The notes beneath the pieces are model-generated. The model had not been told where the DNA came from. It made no database searches and saw only the letters and a list, made by a program, of their open reading frames with translations. Shown one piece after another: positions 57,506 through 64,000 of a DNA stretch of 64,000 nucleotides. Both the position numbers and the translations under genes were made by a program. The number at the start of each line of letters is the position of its first letter. The first letter of the stretch is position 1. The stretch comes from a virus, in the IMG/VR virus record IMGVR_UViG_3300037141_000236, positions 24,948 through 88,947 of that record; one strand, given 5' to 3'.

Positions 57506-57808
57506 ATGTTTAAAGAAGGAGACCAATTCGTTGTCAAGACAAAAGAACAGTTTGCTGCTGAATTTGGAACAAAGGAAAACTCTAATAACTTTCTTTTGGA
57601 ATCTGATGGCCACATAATTTATTTTAATGATGCCAACATGGGTAAATTTTATGGTAAAGTTGTAACAATATGTCAGATAATGGGAAGAGGTCGGTATACA
57701 ATAAAGGAAGAACAAATTTATAAATGGACAGCTGAAATGTTTCAACTAAATATTACAGCAACCTTGGCTTCCGCCGAACACATAATAAGAGAAGAAATTG
57801 GGTTATGA
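57506..57808 (+). CDS. SH3-like small protein, tail IREEIGL
   Basis: A 100-residue member: MFKEGDQFVVKTKEQFAAEFG opening is close to that of 59933 (LKEGDLVRFKTWEEL). KVVTICQIMGRGRYTI forms the second strand pair; it ends EHIIREEIGL. Confidence 0.7.
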   Translation: MFKEGDQFVVKTKEQFAAEFGTKENSNNFLLESDGHIIYFNDANMGKFYGKVVTICQIMGRGRYTIKEEQIYKWTAEMFQLNITATLASAEHIIREEIGL

Positions 57809-58143
57809 TACTATATGCAATAAAATATAAGCCCGGAGATAAAGTTCGTGTAAGATTCTTTGAAGACCTTCAAACGAAATATTCTTCTGACCCAAGAACC
57901 AGCTGTTTACTTATTCCTGCTGAGACAGATAGGAATTCGATTCAATTTTTAGGGTCTATGACACTCTTGTGTGGTAAAATAGTTACCATTTCAAATGTTA
58001 TCCCGCAAGACTCTCATAAAAAGAAATATGATCGTTATTATGTTGTAGAAGACGACAATGACAGTTATTGGTCAGATGCAATGTTTATTTCTCCAGAAGA
58101 AAAAGCTACATTACAAATTAAACAAGAGATAGGTTTAGTATGA
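57805..58143 (+). CDS. SH3-like small protein, tail IKQEIGLV
   Basis: A 112-residue member: KYKPGDKVRVRFFEDLQ opening, GKIVTISNVIPQD and end LQIKQEIGLV. The next gene is convergent on the minus strand, so the tail is conserved without any downstream start to couple to. Confidence 0.7.
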   Translation: MILYAIKYKPGDKVRVRFFEDLQTKYSSDPRTSCLLIPAETDRNSIQFLGSMTLLCGKIVTISNVIPQDSHKKKYDRYYVVEDDNDSYWSDAMFISPEEKATLQIKQEIGLV

Positions 58144-58962
58144 TCCACACTTGTTAACAATCTTATAACCTTTGCTGGTGATTTTATGATAAGCTTTACG
58201 GATCCCTTTAAGAAGTCTCTTAACCATTGATTCTTTCATTTCAGGGCCAAAGCTCTTTGATTTTCTACCTCCCCAATTCTGGCCCATGAATGGTTCTTCC
58301 GACGCCAAATGAATACAAACAATCTCTGGAATGAACTTCCTTTTACCTGCAGGAAATTGTTTAAGATGTAATACATCAGTACGATCGTATGCTGCATGTT
58401 CTCTTGGATAAGTTATGACTCCAGATCCAATTGGATTCCACATTTGAAAGAAACCTATTGGCCAATAACCATCTCCTTTGTATTGAACTACTCGTTGTCC
58501 AATTGGAAAATGATGCATATGCATATAAACCCAGCCATCATAGATTGGTTTATGAATACTTTGATGGATAAACTCTTGCCAAGCTTTATATGAATTGCAC
58601 ATTAAGCGATCTATGCCATAGATACAGTCTTTATCTAGCGATAAACGATCTAATAACTCTTTTGTAAGAGGGGGAAGCCAGATATCAGCATCTAGTTGCA
58701 CTACCCAACCATCCTTATCTAATTTCTTGAGGCCTTCGTTGATTCCCAAAGCTTTGTTTGCCACAGGGCCATCAGTATAGAACGCATCAGTTTGAATGCA
58801 AGGAACATTATAAAATTGACATACTTGGAAAGTAGCCAAGTCTTTAGTGTCGGTCACAACAACCATACGATTAAAGAGAGATTTATTATTTGGAAGGGTG
58901 ACTTTTAGAAAATCACTGTAGCCAATACAAACTACAACTGCTTCGATCTTGATTTGGGACAT
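58135..58962 (-). CDS. GT-A glycosyltransferase
   Basis: A 275-residue sugar transferase with a GT-A fold: N-terminal strand EAVVVCIGYSDFL, then VVVTDTKD, ALGINEGLKK and WVVQLDADIWLPP with the metal-binding D91-A-D93. WNPIGSGVITYP lies in the acceptor half; the end is basic. The acceptor is unknown. Together with the enzymes at 9335 and perhaps 11231 it suggests glycosylation of phage DNA or virion. Last gene of the minus-strand block. Confidence 0.78.
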   Translation of the reverse strand: MSQIKIEAVVVCIGYSDFLKVTLPNNKSLFNRMVVVTDTKDLATFQVCQFYNVPCIQTDAFYTDGPVANKALGINEGLKKLDKDGWVVQLDADIWLPPLTKELLDRLSLDKDCIYGIDRLMCNSYKAWQEFIHQSIHKPIYDGWVYMHMHHFPIGQRVVQYKGDGYWPIGFFQMWNPIGSGVITYPREHAAYDRTDVLHLKQFPAGKRKFIPEIVCIHLASEEPFMGQNWGGRKSKSFGPEMKESMVKRLLKGIRKAYHKITSKGYKIVNKCGSY

Positions 58963-59019
58963 TTAGAGCCTATTTTTATTATAAATAGACTAATGATTAT
59001 GTAAACTTTGAGAAGTAGA

Positions 59020-59151
59020 TTACTTTTTCCTGAGTTTATAAGTATGTTCGTAGCATATTCGAATCATCACCCAACGTTTATTCCTCCATACAAACACTAC
59101 AAATTGCGTAGCTTTACCACAATGATGACAATGCGGTCTATCTTTTCGCAT
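59020..59151 (-). CDS. Small zinc-ribbon-like protein, 43 aa
   Basis: Minus-strand gene between two other minus genes, encoding RPHCHHCGKATQFVVFVW then MIRICYEHTYKLRKK. C-x2-C plus a downstream C/H pair suggests a minimal zinc ribbon. The plus-strand frame over the same bases is not protein-like. Confidence 0.6.
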   Translation of the reverse strand: MRKDRPHCHHCGKATQFVVFVWRNKRWVMIRICYEHTYKLRKK

Positions 59152-59162
59152 TATTGTTTTCA

Positions 59163-59807
59163 CTATTCAGAAGCCTCACAACACATTTCTTCACCAGCTT
59201 CTCTGCCTTCCATTTCTTCTCCGAAGGCCACATCAAGTTTATAAGACTTGTCTCCAGCACCTGAGGTTTTTGTGTTAAACTCTTTCTTCTTGCCATTTAC
59301 GACAATTGAAAGGATCTTATAGTTTGTGAAACCCGAGAGGTCCCACATTTTAAGAGCTCCAAATAATTCTGCTTCAGAATCGAACTTAAGAAGGATATAA
59401 TCTTCAGGTTTACTGCTGTAAGCCCTTTGTAGTTTGCGTTCTTTAGGTTTGGATTCTTCATCTCCTTCTAATATTCCAAGCATTTTATGCGCAGGTTTAT
59501 GCGCAGGTTTACCAGAAGAATGCCTTGCTTTTATTTTACGATCCTCATGACCATATTTTGACTTAACGGCTTCATCACCCAGTGAATCCATTTCATCCCC
59601 CAAGTCACCATTATCATACTTCGCGACAATTACTTCCTTACCAAAGAAATCATCAATGATATGACTATAAATCAACGCTGCTGCATCTTCACGAGAGACA
59701 TGAAGCTTGGTAACAGCTTCATCGATCTTACTTTGGATCACAGACTTTTGTTCACTTGTTAAAAGGTATTGCGGGACGAGTACGGTACTTACTTCTTTCG
59801 GATTCAT
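59163..59807 (-). CDS. Hypothetical protein
   Basis: A 214-residue protein starting the minus-strand block. Helical N terminus (SEQKSVIQSKIDEAVTKL), a charged His/Lys-rich linker with a repeated KPAHKPAHK, and an alpha/beta C-terminal domain (YILLKFDSEAELFGALKMW). Unrecognised. Confidence 0.6.
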   Translation of the reverse strand: MNPKEVSTVLVPQYLLTSEQKSVIQSKIDEAVTKLHVSREDAAALIYSHIIDDFFGKEVIVAKYDNGDLGDEMDSLGDEAVKSKYGHEDRKIKARHSSGKPAHKPAHKMLGILEGDEESKPKERKLQRAYSSKPEDYILLKFDSEAELFGALKMWDLSGFTNYKILSIVVNGKKKEFNTKTSGAGDKSYKLDVAFGEEMEGREAGEEMCCEASE

Positions 59808-59888
59808 GTTTTATGTTATCAAGGTTTAGAAGATAAATCTGTGAAATTAATATTAGCTAAACAACAAACCCGTTCTTTTTCATGTGAA

Positions 59889-59912
59889 TTTGAGTGTTTA
59901 TTTGTATTTTTA
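59889..59912 (+). promoter_or_regulatory. Candidate promoter, -7 box TATTTTTA
   Basis: TTTG (59889-59892), 12 bases, TATTTTTA (59905-59912) followed by GG; it restarts plus-strand transcription after the minus-strand block. Confidence 0.45.
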
Positions 59913-59932
59913 GGTTATAAACTGTGAAGACT

Positions 59933-60217
59933 ATGTTGAAAGAAGGTGATCTTGTGCGCTTTAAGACTTGGGAAGAGCTCTGTGATGAGTATGGAGAAGA
60001 TCCTTCTGGTAAGGTTTACCTTCCTAACGGTAGAGCTCTGCTGAAAAAACGGCTTGGTGATATTTTAGGCAGTGCAGCTTATCTAGATAAACTTACCATT
60101 GATAATATGTGGATTGTCAAACCTGGCAGCCGGCCATGGTTTCCAGAACTGTTTAAAAAGTTTGAACCAATTGATGAAGCAATGTTAAAAATAAGAAAAG
60201 AAATATGGCAACAGTAA
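59933..60217 (+). CDS. SH3-like small protein, tail IRKEIWQQ
   Basis: A 94-residue member: MLKEGDLVRFKTWEELCDE opening; LKIRKEIWQQ end with the next ATGGC inside the codons. I chose ATG 59933; an in-frame GTG lies at 59924. The opening matches that of 57506. Confidence 0.68.
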   Translation: MLKEGDLVRFKTWEELCDEYGEDPSGKVYLPNGRALLKKRLGDILGSAAYLDKLTIDNMWIVKPGSRPWFPELFKKFEPIDEAMLKIRKEIWQQ

Positions 60218-60534
60218 ATTATAAACCCAAAGAAGAATTTAGTCTTGGGGAATTTGTCACACATGATAATTGTGAGAAGCTGGGAGGCGATCAAATTATA
60301 ATGATTGCTACTCGTCTTGTGGACAATGTAACGTTTTTTGGCATAGAGGATAAAGGGAGAGGTATGTATTGGGAAAAGTTTGGAGGTAAATCCATGCACA
60401 CAATTAAAACGCTCAGTGGAATTTCCCTTGGTAAAACGAAAGTGGCCTTCTACGATGCACACAATTTAACCAAAACAAATCACATAACAGTACAAGAAGA
60501 AATCATCAAACAAGAAATATACAATCAAAAATGA
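60205..60534 (+). CDS. SH3-like small protein, tail IKQEIYNQK
   Basis: A 109-residue member: EFSLGEFVTHDN opening, DQIIMIATRLVDNVTFFGI strand pair, end EEIIKQEIYNQK. Overlaps the previous gene by 13 bases and the next by 4. Confidence 0.68.
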   Translation: MATVNYKPKEEFSLGEFVTHDNCEKLGGDQIIMIATRLVDNVTFFGIEDKGRGMYWEKFGGKSMHTIKTLSGISLGKTKVAFYDAHNLTKTNHITVQEEIIKQEIYNQK

Positions 60535-60869
60535 CTCTAAAAGATAAAGCGGCTAAGGCCGAGAGAGATAAGGAAATGCAAGAATGGAAAGATGCATTGG
60601 CACTTGCCGAAGATATGACTCGCACAAGTAAAGTATTGGCTTGTACAACAATGTCTGATCTAAGAAAAGTGGTAAAGGAACTTGGCCCATTCATTTCTTA
60701 TTCAAGACCTGATGCTAAAGTTTGGGGTGCAGAAAAGATTTTGCTATCAATCATTGCAATAAGACAAGGCGCTGCGATTGAGCACATGACCAGAGTGAAT
60801 GGCTTGAGAGCGAAGGTAGCAGAACTAGTTCTGGCAAACAATTATGGACAACCTTGGGATGAAGCGTAA
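60531..60869 (+). CDS. Helical hypothetical protein
   Basis: A 112-residue all-helical protein (DKAAKAERDKEMQEWKDALA; AEKILLSIIAIRQGAAIEHM). No shared tail. Unrecognised. Confidence 0.6.
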   Translation: MTLKDKAAKAERDKEMQEWKDALALAEDMTRTSKVLACTTMSDLRKVVKELGPFISYSRPDAKVWGAEKILLSIIAIRQGAAIEHMTRVNGLRAKVAELVLANNYGQPWDEA

Positions 60870-61128
60870 GAAACCTGACATGGATAGCATAAAGCAAATG
60901 ATTATGGATTTGCATGTTGCGGAACATCGCATAAGGAATGAGTGTGGCCTGACACCTGCAAATTTAACATTGGAAGAACGCTTGGCACTTAGTCTTTTAC
61001 ATTTAAAACAAAGCCAAGATGCTTTCATGAAAGCTGTTAATGAAACGGCGGGCATTACTGAGGAAGCAAAGGCCGCAGCTGCAAAGAAACTTAAAGAAAT
61101 GGCTAAAAAGAAAGGAGAAAGTAAATGA
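60859..61128 (+). CDS. Helical protein with internal IRNECGL motif
   Basis: An 89-residue helical protein. Near the N terminus EHRIRNECGLTPAN repeats the shared motif in the Cys form seen at 32968, followed by about 60 further residues ending in Lys-rich helix. Start at 60859 or 60844. Confidence 0.6.
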   Translation: MKRKKPDMDSIKQMIMDLHVAEHRIRNECGLTPANLTLEERLALSLLHLKQSQDAFMKAVNETAGITEEAKAAAAKKLKEMAKKKGESK

Positions 61129-61418
61129 TTTGGCTAATAGGTTATTTGGCAATTGGATTAATTTCACTGGGTGTGCTTTTATACAAGTATAAGAAAGACA
61201 CCCAAGAGATGGAAAAGGAACTTATGGTCTTTGCGGTCTTTTTAACAATCCTTGGCTGGCCAATAGTATTTGTCGGCGGAGCTATTCTTCAAAGGAATCT
61301 TAATAAGACAGTTCGCACACAAGCGGAACTGTTGGAACAAGAAAAGATGGCCGATATGGATGATGAAGAAAAAGCCAACTACATAATGATGCGCGACATT
61401 TTTAAAAAGAAACCATGA
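61125..61418 (+). CDS. Small two-TM membrane protein
   Basis: A 97-residue protein with TM segments at about residues 2-20 and 35-55, then a charged helical tail. ATGA overlaps on both sides. Unrecognised. Confidence 0.62.
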   Translation: MIWLIGYLAIGLISLGVLLYKYKKDTQEMEKELMVFAVFLTILGWPIVFVGGAILQRNLNKTVRTQAELLEQEKMADMDDEEKANYIMMRDIFKKKP

Positions 61419-61732
61419 AAACAAAGAAGTTTAACTTGGGAGATATTGTTAGGGATGATAATTCATCAACAACCGGTAAGATAATCATCATTGCGCAAAA
61501 CAGAGAGTCGAAGACCTATCATTATGGAATTGGAGATCCTAATAATGGGTACACAATTAAACATTTCTTCAAAAAATACGAATCACATTATTTTTTCACA
61601 TTTGATGGTGAAATGGAAGCCTCAGAAGAGGAAGTCACCTTTCACGATGAAAGTGTGTTGACTTTATTGACACCCGTGAATCCTTTAATTTCTGTCGAAC
61701 AACAAATAAGAAAAGAGATATGGCACCATTAA
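61415..61732 (+). CDS. SH3-like small protein, tail IRKEIWHH
   Basis: A 105-residue member: KKFNLGDIVRDDNS opening, GKIIIIAQNRESKTYHYGIG strand pair, end EQQIRKEIWHH with the next ATGGC inside the codons. Confidence 0.7.
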   Translation: MKTKKFNLGDIVRDDNSSTTGKIIIIAQNRESKTYHYGIGDPNNGYTIKHFFKKYESHYFFTFDGEMEASEEEVTFHDESVLTLLTPVNPLISVEQQIRKEIWHH

Positions 61733-62046
61733 AACCAGGGGATTGTATTGTAAGAACATTACTAGGTGGTAACAGCAGAACCGCCTATAAATGCAACCAC
61801 ATTTATAAAGTACTACGTCATGAAGAGGATACTGTTTTCACTGAAATGGATTCGGTGGGAAGTAATCATAATGGTTGGGGAGTAGGACACTTTAGGAAAG
61901 CAACTCTCGAAGAAGCAGAGTTGTATGATCTGTTTGGCATCTGCGATTGCAACATCATTGATACAATGGAAAAAATGTTATTGGTTAGATACGAAAGAAT
62001 TATTAAAAGAGAAATTTATGGCAACAAAAAAGATCAAGCTTGTTAA
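61720..62046 (+). CDS. SH3-like small protein, tail IKREIYGNKK
   Basis: A 108-residue member: LKPGDCIVRTLLGG opening, HIYKVLRHEEDTVFTEM strands, tail YERIIKREIYGNKKDQAC. The next gene starts inside the tail codons (TTTATGGC). Confidence 0.68.
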   Translation: MAPLKPGDCIVRTLLGGNSRTAYKCNHIYKVLRHEEDTVFTEMDSVGSNHNGWGVGHFRKATLEEAELYDLFGICDCNIIDTMEKMLLVRYERIIKREIYGNKKDQAC

Positions 62047-62389
62047 GCCGAAATTCAAATACAAATATCACGTGGGCGATATTATTTGGGCCAATTGGGC
62101 ACCTGATGATGGATATGATCTTGAATTAGGAAGAGAAATTGTTGCTGTCATTTATAGAACTGACCTTAACGATCTCTTTTATGCAACAAAACCCATTGTA
62201 GGAGAAGAGCCCACCGGTTGTTTAATTGAACCGAATGATGATTATAAATTCATTGAGCTTTTACCTGGACAACCAACAAATGTTGAATTGGGTTTATATA
62301 TAAGTGAAGAAGAAGTTGATCATTGCGAGCCCATGACACCATTAAAGAAAGCCGAAGCAAAAATAAAACTTGAAATAGGATTAGTATGA
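62018..62389 (+). CDS. SH3-like small protein, tail IKLEIGLV
   Basis: A 123-residue member starting at 62018 (MATKKIKLVKPKFK): YHVGDIIWANWAPDDG opening, EIVAVIYRTDLNDLFYAT strands, end AKIKLEIGLV. ATGA overlap with the next gene. Confidence 0.68.
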   Translation: MATKKIKLVKPKFKYKYHVGDIIWANWAPDDGYDLELGREIVAVIYRTDLNDLFYATKPIVGEEPTGCLIEPNDDYKFIELLPGQPTNVELGLYISEEEVDHCEPMTPLKKAEAKIKLEIGLV

Positions 62390-62739
62390 AATTTCAGAAA
62401 GGAGATAAGGTAAGAATGCGACATGAAAGTGAATGGGCACACATACCTGGCTATGAACGTCATGAATTCTTACCTAAACAGCTTGCGCCTGTGGGCAGAG
62501 GCGCAATTCACAAATATACAAGAGTCACGATTGATTTTACACACGCAGCATTAAGTATGTCTGTAGAATCTTTAAATAAGATTGAAACTGTGACAGGTTG
62601 TTTTGGAAATATTGTTGCAACAGAAGGTTTTAATTTTCCTGAAGACTTATTAGAATTGGTTGAAGAAGCAGATGATAGCATACAAGCACAAGAACAACAA
62701 ATAATAAAAGAAGTTTATGGCAAAGCAAAAGAAATATAA
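62386..62739 (+). CDS. SH3-like small protein, tail IKEVYGKAKEI
   Basis: A 117-residue member: KFQKGDKVRMRHESEW opening, tail QQIIKEVYGKAKEI with the next ATGGC embedded. Confidence 0.68.
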   Translation: MKFQKGDKVRMRHESEWAHIPGYERHEFLPKQLAPVGRGAIHKYTRVTIDFTHAALSMSVESLNKIETVTGCFGNIVATEGFNFPEDLLELVEEADDSIQAQEQQIIKEVYGKAKEI

Positions 62740-63019
62740 ACCAGGAGAACACATTACTCTTATCTCTACACATAACCGATATAAAGTAATGGTTGTTGCA
62801 GTTGAGAAAGAAACTGGAGAGTATTTTTATGCTTTCGAAGATAAAGAAAAAGGAAAGCCCTTAGAAGGATTTTCTGACAATGATCATTATGTATTTTCTT
62901 ATGCGCCGGAATATACAAGCGATACACTTTTAATCTTTGGCGGAGAAGATCGAGTCGCGTTCGAAGAAGATGAATTAGAAACAGTTTGTGAAAATATTAA
63001 AAAAGAAATAGGGCTGTAA
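62717..63019 (+). CDS. SH3-like small protein, tail IKKEIGL
   Basis: A 100-residue member: KKYKPGEHITLISTHNRYKV opening, EKETGEYFYAFEDKEKG strands, end CENIKKEIGL with a TAA stop one base before the next ATG. Confidence 0.7.
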   Translation: MAKQKKYKPGEHITLISTHNRYKVMVVAVEKETGEYFYAFEDKEKGKPLEGFSDNDHYVFSYAPEYTSDTLLIFGGEDRVAFEEDELETVCENIKKEIGL

Positions 63020-63020
63020 T

Positions 63021-63356
63021 ATGACAAAGACAATGCAAAAATATAACCTGGGAGATTATATTACCGGGATCTATTCCGAACATCAATCAGATGCTTATTA
63101 TAATAATCTGTCAGCAAAAGATAGAAAAGGAAAGATCGTAGCAATCATAAGGGATTACAATGATATTTGGTATGGTGTAATTTCAGACGAAGTAAAATCA
63201 CCTTATTCAAAAGATCATTGGGAACTGGTTGATTGTGATGAAACTTGTGCCGCAGAGATGACAAATGTTAGTTGGTTGCAACAAGAAGCCATCGAAGTTG
63301 AAAAAGATCCGTTTTTATTAGCACAAATTAAAATAAGAAAGGAAATTGGAATATGA
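63021..63356 (+). CDS. SH3-like small protein, tail IRKEIGI
   Basis: A 111-residue member: KYNLGDYITGIY opening, KGKIVAIIRDYNDIWYGVI strands, end IKIRKEIGI. ATGA overlap with the next gene. Confidence 0.7.
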   Translation: MTKTMQKYNLGDYITGIYSEHQSDAYYNNLSAKDRKGKIVAIIRDYNDIWYGVISDEVKSPYSKDHWELVDCDETCAAEMTNVSWLQQEAIEVEKDPFLLAQIKIRKEIGI

Positions 63357-63712
63357 TAACAGACTTTAAAACAGGCGACAGAGTTAAATTCAAACCAATT
63401 AAAGAATTGGAGAAGCTTTCTAATTGGATATCAACTGAAACTATTCATAATAGAACGGAAGAAAATTTGATGAGGCTTCTCTTTCAAGATCCGAAGTTAG
63501 AGAACCATAATTACGTCTTAACCAGACCTCATAATGTTTGGGATAAAGAATTTATTGTATCTTTAGTAAGAGAATACGACAATTGTTTAGAAATAGGTGA
63601 ACCACATACCGGGCCATTAGGCTATGCACACCAGTCTGAATGGTTTATGAAAGTTGATGATTTGAGCATCGCAGAACGACAAATTAAAAAAGAAATATAT
63701 GCTAACAGTTAA
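63353..63712 (+). CDS. SH3-like small protein, tail IKKEIYANS
   Basis: A 119-residue member: DFKTGDRVKFKPIKELEKL opening, similar to 57506 and 59933; end RQIKKEIYANS with the SET gene start inside the tail codons. Confidence 0.7.
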   Translation: MITDFKTGDRVKFKPIKELEKLSNWISTETIHNRTEENLMRLLFQDPKLENHNYVLTRPHNVWDKEFIVSLVREYDNCLEIGEPHTGPLGYAHQSEWFMKVDDLSIAERQIKKEIYANS

Positions 63713-64000
63713 AACTTATTTAGACAAAAGCTTGATTCCCGGTGCAGGGATAGGACTTTTTGCTTCTGAATTTATTCCCAAAGATACAATCATCTGGGAG
63801 TTTAATCACAATCTTGATCAAATCTTTAAAAAGGAAATGGTCGAAGCCTGCAATGAACTTGACAAAGACTTCCTTATCAAATATTGCTTCGTATTCAAAG
63901 GCGATTACTATCTTTGTGTGGACAACTCACGTTTCTATAACCATTCAGACGATCCGAATTGTTATTCAACAGATTACAATGAAGAATATCTTGGTTATAC
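63699..64000 (+). CDS. SET-domain protein (partial)
   Basis: The first 100 codons are visible; the gene leaves the window. It carries the SET-domain signatures: SLIPGAGIGLFASEFIPKDT with the cofactor-loop G-x-G-x-G-L-F-A at residues 15-22, and RFYNHSDDPNCYS with N81-H82-S83 and P86-N87. SET proteins transfer methyl groups from S-adenosylmethionine to lysines. The C-terminal Tyr-containing post-SET part lies outside. A phage-encoded Hc1-like basic protein at 29188 is a conceivable substrate. Confidence 0.82.
   Translation, partial: MLTVKTYLDKSLIPGAGIGLFASEFIPKDTIIWEFNHNLDQIFKKEMVEACNELDKDFLIKYCFVFKGDYYLCVDNSRFYNHSDDPNCYSTDYNEEYLGY

Noticed and set aside
59008-59244. Plus-strand frame across the minus-strand block
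   Set aside because: Its His/Ser/Pro-rich sequence is the shadow of the zinc-ribbon gene 59020-59151 and of 59163-59807 on the other strand.
50758-63712. Tail string read only as a Shine-Dalgarno-like coupling sequence
   Set aside because: Synonymous codon variation and tails at operon ends argue for protein-level selection, although an additional RNA role is not excluded because of the copy at 50738.
1-64000. tRNA genes
   Set aside because: Scanning for TpsiC-like GTTCGA/GTTCAA with matching acceptor stems gave no convincing cloverleaf; a tRNAscan run would settle this.

Overview
The window is a stretch of a large, AT-rich tailed-phage genome whose host is most likely a member of the Bacteroidetes. 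The phage assignment rests on a T4-like baseplate run (gp5-type OB hub, gp25, gp6), a GH25 endolysin, a PhoH ATPase, a gp55-like late sigma factor, several homing-type endonucleases, and more than 150 tightly packed genes, many overlapping by ATGA or TAATG. The Bacteroidetes host is inferred from a 287-residue RpoD-like sigma factor of the length and layout typical of that phylum, a histone H1-like Hc1 protein, and promoters with a -7 box of the TAnnTTT type; purine-rich Shine-Dalgarno boxes are not obvious. No tRNA, rRNA or CRISPR array was recognised, and no stretch over 300 bases lacks a gene.

Layout. 1-6.1 kb: hypothetical and probably structural or membrane proteins with two T5orf172-type nuclease genes, closed by a minus-strand pair (coiled-coil/TM protein plus partner). 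6.2-10.7 kb: SH3-like protein, GTP cyclohydrolase I, phage metallopeptidase, Cas4/RecB-like nuclease and a GT-B glycosyltransferase. 10.7-17.7 kb: second sugar-transferase-like gene, gp55-like sigma factor, then baseplate genes. 17.8-20.1 kb: PhoH, a protein with an internal repeat and a GIY-YIG endonuclease. 20.1-29.9 kb: mostly unknown proteins plus a 2H phosphoesterase (possible anti-CBASS Acb1 relative), an endonuclease and the Hc1-like nucleoprotein. 30-37 kb: RpoD-like sigma factor, tandem winged-helix-like protein, small membrane proteins, lipoprotein, L7/L12-like protein and AAA+ ATPase. 37-64 kb: a very long array of small proteins interrupted by a minus-strand endolysin (39.3-39.9 kb) and a minus-strand glycosyltransferase block (58.1-59.8 kb); the window ends inside a SET-domain gene.

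The most unusual signal is a shared C-terminal tail, consensus I-(K/R)-x-E-I-(G/Y/W)-(L/G), on roughly 35 proteins between 22 and 64 kb. Most carriers are 80-120-residue proteins that begin with a hydrophobic-x-x-G-(D/E)-x-(I/V) strand typical of small SH3/KOW-like barrels, but the same tail also ends an ankyrin-like protein, membrane/coiled-coil proteins and all-helical proteins. It therefore looks like a portable tag. Codons vary synonymously, and the tail persists where no same-strand gene follows, so protein-level selection is likely; one copy sits untranslated just after a stop codon. I infer, without proof, that the tail docks many early accessory proteins onto one common partner.

Regulation: about 17 candidate promoters have TAnnTTTA rather than the TAnnTTTG expected for the host sigma factor, which may reflect recognition by the phage's own RpoD-like protein. 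Two promoters (45.9 and 51.5 kb) share a duplicated upstream block containing an IHF-like site. Baseplate and other late genes would be served by the gp55-like factor.
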